Part shown: positions 16,200-27,373 of the stretch, piece after piece
Numbering within the stretch: position 1 is the first letter of the stretch
Layout: every line of letters starts with the position of its first letter
From: JACDCA01 sp963810305
GTDB lineage: Bacteria; Acidobacteriota; Vicinamibacteria; Vicinamibacterales; 2-12-FULL-66-21
DNA length: 64,000 bases
NCBI GenBank assembly: GCA_963810305.1
Contig: CAWEMY010000011.1
Coordinates: 1-64,000 of the forward strand
Direction of reading: 5' to 3'
Made by a program: the position numbers and the translations under genes
Notes under the pieces: model-generated
Databases searched by the model: none
What the model was told of the DNA's origin: nothing
The model's input: only the letters and a program-made list of their open reading frames with translations

Positions 16200-18854
16200 A
16201 TGTCGATCCCCGAACAGCTCAATCACTACCGGATCGTGGCGCCGCTCGGCAAAGGCGGCATGGGGGAGGTCTTCGTCGCCGAGGACACGAAGCTGCATCG
16301 CAAGGTGGCGCTGAAGGTCCTCTCCGCGTTGATGGCTTCGGACCCCGAGCGACGGCAGCGATTCGAGCGCGAGGCTCAGGCAGTCGCTGCTCTGAATCAT
16401 CCCAACATCGTCACCATCCACTCGGTCGAAGAAGACCGCGGCATTCCTTTCCTCACCATGGAGCTGGTCGAGGGGCGGCCGCTCAACGAGGTCATGACGG
16501 CCGGCCCGCTGGCGCTCGACCCGCTGCTTCGCATCGGCATCGCGATCAGCGACGCGATCGCCGCCGCGCATCAGCGCGGGATCACACATCGCGACCTGAA
16601 GCCTGCCAACGTCATGATGGCTCCGGACGGCCGGGTGAAGGTCCTGGACTTCGGCCTGGCAAAGCTGCGTGAGGCACAGCTCGGAGAGGACGCCGAGGAT
16701 GTCACACGCATGCCGGCCACCGACCTGACCGGCGAGGGACGCATCATCGGCACGGTCGCCTATATGTCGCCGGAGCAGGCTGAAGGTAAACCGGTCGATT
16801 CACGCACCGACATTTTTTCGCTGGGTGTGATGCTGCACGAGATGGCCACCGGCGAGAAGCCCTTCAAAGGGGACACGAACATGTCGGTGATCTCGTCGAT
16901 CCTCAAGGACACGCCGAGCTCCATCACCGATGTGAATCCGAACCTGCCGGCCGGTCTGGCCCGCGTTATCCGGCGCGCGCTCGCGAAAGACGCGAGCCGC
17001 CGGTATCAATCGGCGACCGATTTGCGCAACGATCTCGAGGAACTGAAACTGGAGATCGACGGCGGCTCGACGATGTCGGTGCACGGGATGCCGGTGCCGA
17101 AGACGTCACGAGCGAACTGGCCGAAGAGAGTTCTCGCTCTCGGCCTCGGCGCGATTCTCCTCGGGGCCGTTGCGTTCGGGATTTCGAAATGGATGGGCGC
17201 GGCGCCGGCCGCTGCCGCTTCGGTGTTCGAGGCGGACCGGTTCACCCGTCTGACCAGCACCGGCAACGCGTTCCTCGCGACCATCTCTCCCGACGGCAAC
17301 TACGTCGTCCACATCAAGAACACCGGGACCATCCCGAGCCTGTGGGTCCGGCAGACGACGACCACCAGCGACGTTCAGATCGTGCCGCCCGCACCGGTGC
17401 GATTCGACAGCGTCAGCTATGCTCCCGACGCTACGCATGTCTACTACAACACCTACTCGCTGACCGGCGGCGTGGCGACCCTATACAAGGTGCCGGTGCT
17501 CGGCGGAACGCCCCACCCGGTCCTCGAGGACGTCGATAGCCGGATCTCGTTCTCGCCCGATCGTAAGCAGTTTGCGTTCGTGCGCGGAGCGCCGGCGCGC
17601 GGCACTGCGTACCTGATGGTGGCAAACATCGATGGTACGGACGTCCGCCAACTGGCGACACTGCCACAGGGAGAATTGTTTTCGAACTTCGCGGTTGCGT
17701 GGTCGCCGGATGGCAAGACGCTCCTCGTTCCTGCGCAGTCGGCAAAGGACGGGCCGCACCAGCTGGTCGTCGCCGTCGACACGGCGACCGGAACTCCGAC
17801 CCGCCTGCCCGGGCGATGGGCGTTTGTCGGGGATGTCCAGTGGCTCCCGGACGGCCGCTCGTTCGGGATCGCCGCGGCCGGATTCACCGGCGGCGGGCCA
17901 CAAGTCTGGCAGGTGTCCTATCCGTCCGGCGACGCACGGCGCATCACCAACGACCTCAATAATTACATCGGCGTGTCATTTACGGCGGACGGGAAATCAC
18001 TTGTGACGGTACAGACGGAGAACGTCTCGAACCTCTGGGTGGCGCCGGCCACGGACCTCGCCGGAGGAAAGCAGATTACGACGGGACGGGGGCGTGGCGA
18101 CGGACAGGGTGGCCTCGCCTGGACGCCCGATGGCCGAATCGTCTACGGCTCGGTGGTGTCAGGCAAGCCTGAGATCTGGATCGCAGATGCCGACGGCAGC
18201 AATGCCCGGCAACTGACTACCGGCGAGGGAGCGAGTACCCAACCGAGCCTCACGAAGGATGGCCGCTACATCGTCTTCCAGCGCTTCATCAAGAACGGTG
18301 CCTACCTGTGGCGCATGGGGGTGGACGGCTCGGATCCGAAGCAATTGACCCAGGGAGGCGTAGAAATAGGCCCTCGCGCCGGGACCGACTTCGTCTACTA
18401 CACTGTCGCGACCTCGGGGTCCCCCAAACCGTGGAAAGTGTCGATCAACGGCGGCGATCCAGTTGCGATGGGGGACATCTACCTCCGCCCGATCGAGGTG
18501 TCGCCCGACGGGACGCAACTCCTCGGCCTTGGTTGGGATCAGACCGAGCGGCGGTCGGTGATCGCTGTGATGCCCACGGCCGGTGGAGCTCCGCAGACCA
18601 TCCCCCAGATTCAGAGCGGCGGCGGGGCCGGGTGGGGTCCAGACGGGCGGAGTTTGGGATTTGGCGCCTTCACGGGCGGCGCGTTTCAGCTCTTCTCGTA
18701 CACACCCGGCGATAAAGCGCCGAAGGCGATCGCAAAGTTCCAGGACAATGTGTTCGGCTTCGCATGGGCCCCCGACGGCACGCGGGCGCTGATCTCGAGA
18801 GGGCAGAACTTCAGCGACGTCGTGCTGATCGCCGCGAAGGCCGCCGCGCGTTGA
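16200..18854 (+). CDS. Membrane Ser/Thr protein kinase with C-terminal TolB/WD40-like propeller
   Basis: An 884-residue eukaryotic-type kinase. The cytoplasmic kinase domain spans residues ~9-275, with the Gly loop GKGGMGEV, catalytic Lys39, HRDLKPAN (Asp132), DFG (Asp150) and the activation-segment motif YMSPEQ. One transmembrane helix (residues ~310-330, VLALGLGAILLGAVAF) follows. The remainder is a propeller of PD40/TolB-type repeats (ISPDGNYVV, YAPDATHVYY, AWSPDGKTLLV, WLPDGRSFG, AWTPDGRIVYG, GWGPDGRSLGFG), presumably periplasmic. This PknB-propeller fusion is common in Acidobacteriota and is thought to be a receptor kinase; substrate and ligand are unknown. The next gene overlaps its stop codon. 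Confidence 0.93.
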   Translation: MSIPEQLNHYRIVAPLGKGGMGEVFVAEDTKLHRKVALKVLSALMASDPERRQRFEREAQAVAALNHPNIVTIHSVEEDRGIPFLTMELVEGRPLNEVMTAGPLALDPLLRIGIAISDAIAAAHQRGITHRDLKPANVMMAPDGRVKVLDFGLAKLREAQLGEDAEDVTRMPATDLTGEGRIIGTVAYMSPEQAEGKPVDSRTDIFSLGVMLHEMATGEKPFKGDTNMSVISSILKDTPSSITDVNPNLPAGLARVIRRALAKDASRRYQSATDLRNDLEELKLEIDGGSTMSVHGMPVPKTSRANWPKRVLALGLGAILLGAVAFGISKWMGAAPAAAASVFEADRFTRLTSTGNAFLATISPDGNYVVHIKNTGTIPSLWVRQTTTTSDVQIVPPAPVRFDSVSYAPDATHVYYNTYSLTGGVATLYKVPVLGGTPHPVLEDVDSRISFSPDRKQFAFVRGAPARGTAYLMVANIDGTDVRQLATLPQGELFSNFAVAWSPDGKTLLVPAQSAKDGPHQLVVAVDTATGTPTRLPGRWAFVGDVQWLPDGRSFGIAAAGFTGGGPQVWQVSYPSGDARRITNDLNNYIGVSFTADGKSLVTVQTENVSNLWVAPATDLAGGKQITTGRGRGDGQGGLAWTPDGRIVYGSVVSGKPEIWIADADGSNARQLTTGEGASTQPSLTKDGRYIVFQRFIKNGAYLWRMGVDGSDPKQLTQGGVEIGPRAGTDFVYYTVATSGSPKPWKVSINGGDPVAMGDIYLRPIEVSPDGTQLLGLGWDQTERRSVIAVMPTAGGAPQTIPQIQSGGGAGWGPDGRSLGFGAFTGGAFQLFSYTPGDKAPKAIAKFQDNVFGFAWAPDGTRALISRGQNFSDVVLIAAKAAAR

Positions 18855-18859
18855 ATCGG

Positions 18860-20258
18860 ATGTGGGTGGCGATCGGCGTGGCGGTGGTGCTACGTCTTGT
18901 CTGGATCGTCATCGCCTCGTCACGGCGCGGGATCGACGCCTTCCTCGTCTTCGACTCGTCGGGCTACATCGAGCTCGCGATGGTCTTCGCGTCTCGCGGC
19001 GAATTCGCCAGCATGTCGGGGACGCCTCAGATCTTCAGAACGCCCGGATATCCCTTGTTGGTGTCAGCAGGTGCTCTGATCGGCCATCCAATCGCGTTCG
19101 CGATCGCCCTGAACGTCTTTCTCACCGCGGCAATCGTGGCTGTCGTCTTCGTGATCGCGACGCGTCTTTTCGAGAATACGAGGACCGCCGGCATGGTGCG
19201 CGCTGATCGTCGGGATCGAGCCAACGATGCTCGCCTGGTCGCTTCGCGTGATGCCGGAGACGCTGCTCACGCTCTGTCTCGTGCTGTTCGTTCTTTTCAC
19301 GTTGCGGGCGCTCGATGAGCCGCGCGCGCGATGGATCCTGCCGGCCGCCGCCGCGTTGTGCGCGGCGGCCTATGTCAAACCGGTGATCTGGCCGTTCGTC
19401 GTTCTGACGTCTGTCGCCGGTGTTATCGCGCCGGCGATATCGCGAGTGCGATACCGGATACGCGAGGGTATTGCGTTTCTTCTGACGTGCGTGGCGCTGC
19501 TGGCGCCGTGGCACGTTCGCAACTATCAGCGCGCGGGGTACGCCGGATTCTCCACGGTGATGGCCCGCGCCGCGTACATCGCCGCCGCCGGACCCATCAC
19601 GGCACGTCGCGAACAGCGGCCCTACACGGAAGTGCAGGCTGAGTTGGTTCAGAAGGCGAACAAGCGGCGCGACCATACCGGCTACATGCGCGAAGGGCTC
19701 TCCGTCGTCGCCAGCGATCCTCTCGGATACGCGTGGACGCACTCCAGGGGAATGCTACGAACCCTCCTCGAGCCCGGCGCAATGGAGTATCTCCGCTTTC
19801 TCGGCGTCTACTCACAGGGTGGTCGTGCCGTCATGGACCAGCAGGGTATCGCCGGCGTCGCGCGCGCGTATCCGCTTGGCTTCTGGCTGTCGATCGTATT
19901 TGCCGTCGTCCTGGTGCCGCTCGTGGTGTTGCCGGTAGTTGCTCTTGTGCGCCTGCCGCGTGACGCGCGCCCGGCGTTCACCGTATTGGCGATGGTGGCT
20001 GGCTACCTGATCGTGAGCGGAGGAGGCATGAACGCGACGAGCCGCTTCCGCGTGCCTGCCGTCCCGTTCTTCGTGCTGATGAGTGCCTACGCGTTCAGAG
20101 CCGTCTCACTCTCCCCTCAGTGCGACGACCGGCTCCACGCGTACGGCGCGGCGGGCGGGGATCCACGAGGCGAGCAGCGCAACAGCGGCGAGCGCGGACG
20201 GGACGAGTACGAACGTCAGAGGATCGCGCGCGCTCACTCCAAACAGCAGGCCGGATAA
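18860..20258 (+). CDS. Glycosyltransferase-like (GT-C/PMT-type) membrane protein, frameshifted
   Basis: A polytopic membrane protein of ~465 residues after correction. The N-terminus (MWVAIGVAVVLRLVWIVIAS, DAFLVFDSSGYIELA, RTPGYPLLVSAGAL) resembles GT39/ArnT-like transferases, in which an acidic first-loop residue binds a lipid-linked sugar. The frame breaks near 19196 (...TRTAGM then CALIVGIEPTMLAWS after removing one G). A TTG at 18851 overlapping the kinase stop is an alternative start. The C-terminal ~50 residues after about 20105 run antisense over the 3' end of the convergent permease gene and are not family-like, so a natural stop may also be lost. Donor and acceptor are unknown. Confidence 0.7.
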
Positions 20259-22523
20259 GACCTGCGTCAGCGCAAGGGCACCTGCGATCCCGATGGCGAG
20301 CCCGGCGCCGGCCAGCTTCATTCCACCGCCCAGCACCATCCGCAGGACACTGTTGCGATCGGCGCCGAGGGCCATCCGGATGCCGATCTCGTGAGTCCGC
20401 TGGGATGTCGCGTATGCCAGCACGCCGTAGACGCCGATCGCCGCCAGCACCAGGGCGACAGCGGCAAAGATCCCGAGCAGAAGGGTTACGAACCGCCGGT
20501 TGGCTTCGGATCTCGCGACAGTCTCGGCGACGGTTCTCACACTCGATATCGCCTGGTCCCGATCGATCGACCAGACCTGTGCCTGCGCGGCCCGCGCGAG
20601 CGCCGCTGGATCACCGCTGGTCCGAACGAACATGAACATGCGCCGGTCTCCCGACTGCTGATGGGGGAAGTAGGTTTCAGCCCACACCGGGCGTCCGAAG
20701 CCACCGCGGCGCGTGTCGGCAACGACGCCGACGATCGTGCTCCACCTCGCCTGGGGATTGGTCGGATTGCCGAAGGTGATCCGCCTGCCGAGCGGATCCT
20801 CATTCGGAAAGAAACGGCGGACGAACGATTCGTTCACCAGCGCTACGGGCTGCGACTGCCGGGAATCGGCGTCGGTGAACATCCGGCCGCGGAGCAGCGG
20901 AATCTGCAGCGTGCTGAAGAATCCCGGGGTGACGGCGTCGAACGGGACCGGAATGTTCTGCTGGGATGCGTCAACCGGCGGTCGTCCCTCGACCGCGAGG
21001 GCGGCCGAATTTGGCAGCTGTGAGAGCAGCAACGACGTGCCCGCGCCGGTCGATTGGACACCGGGCAGCGCCCCGAGCTTCTCTCCAAGCTCGCGAAAGA
21101 ATGCCACTGTCTTCGCCGGCTCGGAGTATTTCAGGCGGGGGAGCTCGACTCGCAGCGCAAGAACATTCCGGGTCGCGAATCCAGGATCGACACTGTTGAG
21201 CGCGACGATGCTGCGGACGAGCAGACCGGCGCCAATCAGAAGAACGAGCGCCACCGCGAGCTCGGCCACGGCAAGAACCGACCGGATACGGCGGCCGCCG
21301 GCGCCGTCACCGCCCGATCGGCCCCCCTCTTTGAGACGGCCACTGCTGTTGTCACCTGCCGCGTGCACGGCAGGAACAATACCGAAGAGGAGGCCGGTGA
21401 CGACCGCCGCTGCCAGTGCATACGACAGCACTCGGATGTCGATCTGGATGCTGTGAAGCCGCGGCAGTCCTGGCGGCGCCAGTGACTGGAGCAGGTCGAC
21501 GCTCCATGCCGCCAGCAGCACGCCGATGGTGCCACCGATCACCGCGAGAACGATGCTTTCGGTCAGCATTTGCCGGAGCAGCCGCGTACGTCCCGCGCCA
21601 AGTGCCGATCTGATCGCGAGCTCGCGCTGCCGCGACGACGATCGAGTGAGCAGCAGATTCGCGACGTTGGCGCAGGCGATGAGCAGTACGAAGCAGACGG
21701 CGCCGAGCAGAACGAGTAGTGGCCGACGGACGTCACCGACGATCTCGTCGTGCAGCGGAACGAGCCGGACGCCGATGCCCGCATTGGCCGGGTACTGGCG
21801 CTCGAGACGTGAGGCAATGCCGTCCATCTCCGACTGCGCCGCCGCACCTGTGACGCCGGGTTTGAGACGCCCGATGATGGTCAGCCAGAAGGCCCCTCGT
21901 TGCGTGAACATCTGACCGAATGGACCGGTCGGTGTCATTGGTGTCCACAGCTCGGCATCTTCCGGGTAGGCGAACGTTGCCGGCATTACCCCGACGACTT
22001 CGTATGACGCGCCGTTCAACGTGATGGCGCGTCCAACCACACCGGGATCTGCACCCATCCGGTTCTGCCAGAAGCCGTGGCTCACGACCGCCGTCTGACC
22101 CGTGCCGACACCGTCCGCCGCGGTGAATGCGCGCCCCAGCATCGGTGGCGATGCCATGGTTTCAAAGAATTCCCAGGTGACGGTTGCGCCGCGGATCTGC
22201 GCCGGATCTCCGAGGCCGGTCAAAGTGAAACTCGGGCCCGTATACCCGGAGATGCGCTCGAATGACTGGCTGGCATTGCGCCAGTCCTCGAAATTCGGAT
22301 ACGTGCCAACGTCCTTGTCGAAACCCTGCCGCGGGTTGTAGGTCCACAACATCATGAGCCGTTGCGAGTCGGGATATGGCAGCGGCCGCAGGAGCACCGC
22401 GTTCACGACGGTGAAGATGGCAGTATTCGCACCGATGCCGAGCGCGAGCGTGAGGACAGCGACGGCGGCGAAGAGCGGCTTTTTCCGCAGGCTCCGCAGG
22501 GCGTACAGGATGTCGTTGAACAT
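20106..22523 (-). CDS. ADOP-type FtsX/MacB-like permease (third of a tandem trio)
   Basis: A 805-residue permease with the acidobacterial duplicated-permease layout: N-terminal helix (LFAAVAVLTLALGIGANTAIFTVVNAVLLRPLPYP, residues ~15-50), MacB-like periplasmic domain, three helices with LLIACANVANLLLTRSSSRQRELAIRSALGA, a second helix/periplasmic module (RSVLAVAELAVALVLLIGAGLLVRS) and final FtsX helices with THEIGIRMALGA and PARRAVRVEPVVALRGE. No ATPase gene is adjacent, as usual for these 'orphan' permeases. It is last in a three-gene minus-strand operon, starting 24 nt after the previous stop. Confidence 0.9.
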   Translation of the reverse strand: MFNDILYALRSLRKKPLFAAVAVLTLALGIGANTAIFTVVNAVLLRPLPYPDSQRLMMLWTYNPRQGFDKDVGTYPNFEDWRNASQSFERISGYTGPSFTLTGLGDPAQIRGATVTWEFFETMASPPMLGRAFTAADGVGTGQTAVVSHGFWQNRMGADPGVVGRAITLNGASYEVVGVMPATFAYPEDAELWTPMTPTGPFGQMFTQRGAFWLTIIGRLKPGVTGAAAQSEMDGIASRLERQYPANAGIGVRLVPLHDEIVGDVRRPLLVLLGAVCFVLLIACANVANLLLTRSSSRQRELAIRSALGAGRTRLLRQMLTESIVLAVIGGTIGVLLAAWSVDLLQSLAPPGLPRLHSIQIDIRVLSYALAAAVVTGLLFGIVPAVHAAGDNSSGRLKEGGRSGGDGAGGRRIRSVLAVAELAVALVLLIGAGLLVRSIVALNSVDPGFATRNVLALRVELPRLKYSEPAKTVAFFRELGEKLGALPGVQSTGAGTSLLLSQLPNSAALAVEGRPPVDASQQNIPVPFDAVTPGFFSTLQIPLLRGRMFTDADSRQSQPVALVNESFVRRFFPNEDPLGRRITFGNPTNPQARWSTIVGVVADTRRGGFGRPVWAETYFPHQQSGDRRMFMFVRTSGDPAALARAAQAQVWSIDRDQAISSVRTVAETVARSEANRRFVTLLLGIFAAVALVLAAIGVYGVLAYATSQRTHEIGIRMALGADRNSVLRMVLGGGMKLAGAGLAIGIAGALALTQVLSGLLFGVSARDPLTFVLVPSALAAVALLASWIPARRAVRVEPVVALRGE

Positions 22524-22547
22524 GCTCTCCTTCGTACCTATGCGGCC

Positions 22548-24965
22548 TTACTCAGCCTTGAGCGCCGTAAGCGGATCGACGCGCAAGGCCCGTCGCGAGG
22601 GGATGTAGCTCGCCAGCAGCGCGACGCCGAGCAGGAGTCCGGCGACGGCGGCGAACGTCAGGGGGTCTGTCGCTTCAACCCCGAAGAGGAACGAGGCCAC
22701 CAGGCGCGTTGCGACGACGGAACCCGCAAGCCCGAGTGCGACACCGATGGCCGCGAGCGTCATGCCCTCGCGCACGATCGGATTGACGACCTGGCGCGGC
22801 CGCGCGCCAAGCGCCACCCGGATGCCGATCTCACGCGTGCGCTGTGCGACCGAATAGCTGATCAGACCGTACACGCCGACGGCAGCCAGCAGGAGCGCGG
22901 TCACCGCGAATCCGCTGAGCAGCATCGTTCGAAAGCGCGGCTCCGCGACCGAGTCGTGGACGACCTCGCTCAGAGGGCGCGCGCGCTCGACGGGGAGCTC
23001 AGGATCGATCGCGCGGATCTCCGCGCGGACCGCCGATGCCACCGCGCCGGCGCCTCCCGGGCTGCGCGCCACGAGGGCCATGAACTGGAGCGGAAAGTAA
23101 TGGAACGGCAGATAGAAGAGCGGAGCGGGCTCGGTGTCGAGCCCCAGGTTCCTCGAGTTCGCGGCGACGCCGATTACCGTGAACCACTCGTCCTTGGTGT
23201 CGTCGAAGCGCAGGCGCTTCCCGATCACGTCCTCGCCCGGCCAGTACTTCCGCGCCATTGCGGCATTGATGATGATCACGCCGGGCGCAGGGTCACGGTC
23301 GCGGTCGGTGAAGTGCCTTCCGGATAGAAGAGGAATCCCCATCGTCTTGAGATACTGCGGCGAAACCGAGGCAATCGACGCACGCGGCCTGCTGGCTTTG
23401 TCGAGACTCGGCTTGCCGTCGATGTAGAACGATCCGGTTGCGTTCTCGCCTTCGAGAGGATTCGGAAAGGCGACCGCCGCGCCCTGCAGCTCTCCGCGCG
23501 TCGCGAGGCGATCGAGGAGCTGCTGGTAAAAGGCTGCCTGGCGCTGGCCGTCGGGGTAGCGCCCCTGCGGGAGCGGAAACTCCACCATGACGACCTCATC
23601 GGCCGCAAAACCGGGGTCGGTGTTCTGCAGCCTCAGGAAGCTGTTCGCGAGCAGTCCGGCCGACACCAGCAGGACGAGCGTGAGCGCAACCTCGAGAACG
23701 ACCAGCACGGCCCGGCTCCGTGCCCGGCGCCGGCCGCCGGTTGATCCCCTGTCACCGGCTTCGCGAAGCACCGTCGACCCGTCGGCACGCGATGCCTGGA
23801 ACGACGGGAAAAGTCCGAACAGCAGAGCACTGGCGAGCGAGATCACAAACGCCGCCAGCGCGACACGCGCGTCAACCGCAATCTCGCCCGTGCGCGGGAC
23901 TTCGTCCGGCATCACCGCGACGAGAAACGCAACTGCCCACCCGGCGAGCAGCAAGCCAAGCAGGCCGCCGGCGATCGCGAGCAACAGGCTCTCGCCAATC
24001 AGCTGCCGAACCAGGCGCATCCGAGATGCGCCAAGCGCCGCGCGGATCGCGAGTTCTCTCTGGCGTCTGGAGGCGCGGGCGAGCAGCAGACTTGCGACGT
24101 TCGCGCAGGCGATCAACAGGACGACGCCGACAGCGCCAAACAGTATGAGCAACGCCTTGCGCACATCGCCGACGATCCGGTCGTGAAGCTTCTGGACCGT
24201 CACGCCGCGCCCCCCGTTGCTGGCGGGTAAGCGCTTGGCCATGGCCTCGCCGATCGCTCCGAGGTCCTGTTGTGCCTGTTCAACGGTCATACCGGTCTTC
24301 AATCGGCCGACCGCCTGAAAGTAGACGACGTTCCGCGATTCGAGAAGATCCCCAGGGACGTCAATCGGCGGCAGTGGCACCGGCTTCGGCGACAGCAGCC
24401 ACGCCTGCGCTCCTTCCGGATAGTCGAAGGATGCGGGCATCACGCCGACGACGGTGTGCGGAATGCCGTTGATCCTCAGGCGGCGACCGATCGCGTTCGG
24501 ATCCGAGCCCATGGACTGCTGCCATGACTTGTGGCTGATGACCGCAAGGGGTTCGGCGGTCGACGCGTCTGAGGCGCGTCCGAACGTGCGGCCCATCGCG
24601 GCCGGCGTGCCGAACACGTCGAAGTAATCGACGGTAACGAGCGCCCCGGTGACACGCACCGGCTCTGCCGCCGCGGACGCGATCGTCAGCGCATCTTCGC
24701 GGTACCCGGCGAGCACGTCGAGAGATTGGCTGCCGCGCTGGAGCTCCAGAAAGTCCGCTGCGGCGTGCGATCCATGCGGTTCCGCAGCAGTACGGGTCCA
24801 TACCTGGATCACGCGATCCGCGTTCGGATACGGCAACGGCCGCAGCAGCACGCCATTGACGACGCTGAAGATGGCGGTGCTGGCCCCGATGCCGAGCGCC
24901 AGGGTAGTGACGGCGATCGCGGTGAAGCCGGGACTCTTGAGAAGCGATCGCAGCGACTGGGTCAT
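22548..24965 (-). CDS. ADOP-type FtsX/MacB-like permease (second of the trio)
   Basis: A 805-residue paralogue of its neighbours, with the same module order: first helix GFTAIAVTTLALGIGASTAIFSVVNGVLLRPLPYP, periplasmic domain, ACANVASLLLARASRRQRELAIRAALGA, second module RAVLVVLEVALTLVLLVSAGLLANS, and C-terminal QRTREIGIRVALGARP and PSRRALRVDPLTALKAE. I start at ATG 24965 (MTQSLRSLLKSPG), which lies only two bases after the stop of the upstream permease; the frame is open ~64 codons further, but that is overlap with the upstream gene. Role probably export or mechanotransmission of unknown cargo. Confidence 0.92.
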   Translation of the reverse strand: MTQSLRSLLKSPGFTAIAVTTLALGIGASTAIFSVVNGVLLRPLPYPNADRVIQVWTRTAAEPHGSHAAADFLELQRGSQSLDVLAGYREDALTIASAAAEPVRVTGALVTVDYFDVFGTPAAMGRTFGRASDASTAEPLAVISHKSWQQSMGSDPNAIGRRLRINGIPHTVVGVMPASFDYPEGAQAWLLSPKPVPLPPIDVPGDLLESRNVVYFQAVGRLKTGMTVEQAQQDLGAIGEAMAKRLPASNGGRGVTVQKLHDRIVGDVRKALLILFGAVGVVLLIACANVASLLLARASRRQRELAIRAALGASRMRLVRQLIGESLLLAIAGGLLGLLLAGWAVAFLVAVMPDEVPRTGEIAVDARVALAAFVISLASALLFGLFPSFQASRADGSTVLREAGDRGSTGGRRRARSRAVLVVLEVALTLVLLVSAGLLANSFLRLQNTDPGFAADEVVMVEFPLPQGRYPDGQRQAAFYQQLLDRLATRGELQGAAVAFPNPLEGENATGSFYIDGKPSLDKASRPRASIASVSPQYLKTMGIPLLSGRHFTDRDRDPAPGVIIINAAMARKYWPGEDVIGKRLRFDDTKDEWFTVIGVAANSRNLGLDTEPAPLFYLPFHYFPLQFMALVARSPGGAGAVASAVRAEIRAIDPELPVERARPLSEVVHDSVAEPRFRTMLLSGFAVTALLLAAVGVYGLISYSVAQRTREIGIRVALGARPRQVVNPIVREGMTLAAIGVALGLAGSVVATRLVASFLFGVEATDPLTFAAVAGLLLGVALLASYIPSRRALRVDPLTALKAE

Positions 24966-24967
24966 GT

Positions 24968-27371
24968 TCACTCCGTTCGCAGCGCGACGAGCGGATCGAC
25001 TCGCGTGGCGCGGCGCGCAGGCAGATACGCCGCGAGCAGGGTCGTTCCCGTAAGCATCGCCGCAGAGGCCATGAGCGTCAGCGGATCGACCGGAAAGACG
25101 CCGACGAACATCCCGGACAGCGCGTAGGTCGCGGCAACGGCTGGCAGAGCGCCCCACATGACGCCGCGACCGGCCAGCTGCAACCCTTCGCGCACGAACA
25201 AGCGGACGACGTCTCGCTCGGCCGCGCCAAGCGCGACGCGGACACCGATTTCACGAGTACGCCGCGTCACACCGTAAGCCGTCACGCCATACAGGCCGAG
25301 GCCGGCGAGCGCCAGCGCGACGGCGCCGCAGATAGTGAGAAGCTTTGACAGGGCGCGCTCTCCATCAAGACGTTCGGCGACGTAGTCGCGAACCGGACGC
25401 GCGGCGTAGAGTGGCAGGTTCGCTTCGATGCCTCGAAGGGCACCCTCGATCTCACGCAGCACCTGTGCAGGAGGCCGAGGCGACGCCGCGAGGATGACGA
25501 GCTCGCCCGGGTCGTCGCCGTAGGGAAGCCAGGCCGCCGGCCACGGACGCTCCGTGAACTCGTCGATCTGCACGTCGCGGGCAATGCCGACAACGGTGCG
25601 GAACGGGCCGTCGGGACCGTCCACCGAAAACCGCTGGCCGATGGCGTCTCCATCCGGCCAGAAACGCTGCGCCATCGTCGCGCTGACAATCGCCGCGTCC
25701 GCTCCTTTGACGAGATCGGCGGCGGTGAAGTCGCGGCCGCGCACGATCGCAATACCCATGGTCCGGAAAAACCCGGTGTACACGCGATTCACCGACACGC
25801 GTTCCGGACGTGCGTTCTCGTCAACTGGGCGGCCCGGCAGCGACAAGCCGTAGACGTAGACGCGACCGCCGAACGGGACGAGATGAGCGATCGTCGCGGC
25901 GTCGATTCCAGGCAGCGCGCGAACAGCGGTCACCGCGCGGTCGTGGAAGGCCGCCGCGCGTCGAGCGTCGTAGTTCACCAGCCGGAGGTCAGTTGTGACG
26001 GCGACACGGTTGTCGTACGTGAATCCGACGTCGGTCGTCCAGGCGGCCGACAATCCGCGAATCAGAATGCCCGCGGAGGCGAGCATGACCAGCGACATCG
26101 CCAGCTGACCGATGACGAGCCCTCTCTGCAGACGGGAACTTCGCGGGCGCGCGTCGGAACCTGGCTCGGACCTCAACGCCGGCAGGAGCGGCAGGTTGGC
26201 GGCGCGCAGCGCCGGAGCGAGACCGAAGCTCACCCCGGCGACGAGCGAGGCGAGCGCCGTGAAAAGCAGGACACGCCAGTCAGGCGTGGATTCGACGACC
26301 GCGGGTACGTCGGCGAAGCGGACGATGGCTTCGGTGCCCCACATCGCGAGAATCAGACCCGCAGTGCCGGCCGCGGCTGCGAGCACGAGGCTCTCGGCGA
26401 GGAACTGGCGGGTCAGCGCCCCGCGCGTGGCGCCGATTGCGAGACGGATCCCGATCTCGCGCTGGCGCGCCGCCGCGCGAGAGACGAGCAGCCCGGCAAC
26501 GTTCGCGCAGGCGATGAGGAGGACGCAGATGGTGACGCTCATGACCAGCGCGGCGACCGGTGCAACCTGGCCGCGGGTCTCGCCTGATGTCCCGTGATAC
26601 TTCTCGACCCTGATGGTGAACCCTTTGTGGGAGGCTGGCTCCGCCGCGGCGATGCCTGCCGCTACGCCGCCGAGCACTGCCTGCGCCTGCCGTATGCCGG
26701 CGGCCGGTGCGAGCCGGCCGATCCCTGAGAGCCACCAATTCTCTCGCGAGAGGGCGTTGCCCTCCTGCGGAATCACCGCGCTGTGCGCGCCGAGCGGAAC
26801 CCAGAGGTCCGACGGCTCGAAGCGGTCGGGTCCGGTAAAGCCGAGCGGGGTTATGCCGATGATCGTGAACGGACGTCCGTTGATCGCGACGCTCCGTCCA
26901 ACGACGCTTTCGTCAGCTCCGAAGACGCGCTGCCACGTTCCGTAGGAGATAACTGCGGTCAGGTCGCTGCTGTCCGCTTTCGGCGAAGGTACGTCCCTGG
27001 ATGGCACCGACGCCCAGCACATCGAACATGTTGGGCGTGACGATCTGCGCGTTCAGCCGCGTCGCCGTTCCGCCTCCGCTGAGGCCGACGGGCACCTGCG
27101 TGAAGGCGAAGGCGTCCGAGAGGACGTCGCGCCGCGCGCGAAGGTCCTCGAAGTCGGGATACGTCAGGTGTCCGCGCGGACCGTCCGGCGTCGTCGACGC
27201 GGACAGGATTGCGACCAGCCGTCCAGGATCCCGGACCGGGAGCGGCCGGAACAGCATCGCGTTGAAGATGCCGAACAGCGCGATGTTCAGTCCGATCCCG
27301 ACGGCGAGCGTCGCGATCGCAACTGCAGAAAACCCAGGATTCACGAAAACCGAGCGGATGGCGTATCGCAT
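24968..27371 (-). CDS. ADOP-type FtsX/MacB-like permease (first of the trio), frameshifted
   Basis: The promoter-proximal permease of the trio, ~800 residues after correction. The N-terminal helix is MRYAIRSVFVNPGFSAVAIATLAVGIG. The frame breaks at about 26984: GAIQGRTF joins PKADSSDLTAVISYGTW if one extra G (coding strand) is removed. Downstream modules are intact (ACANVAGLLVSRAAARQREIGIRLAIGA, RTREIGVRVALGAAERDV, PARRATRVDPLVALRTE). ATG 27371 gives the family-like N-terminus; an upstream start at 27401 would add residues encoded by the end of the GGGGTCAG element that overlaps this gene's 5' edge. The periplasmic domain is more divergent from those of the other two copies. Confidence 0.85.
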
Positions 27372-27373
27372 AT

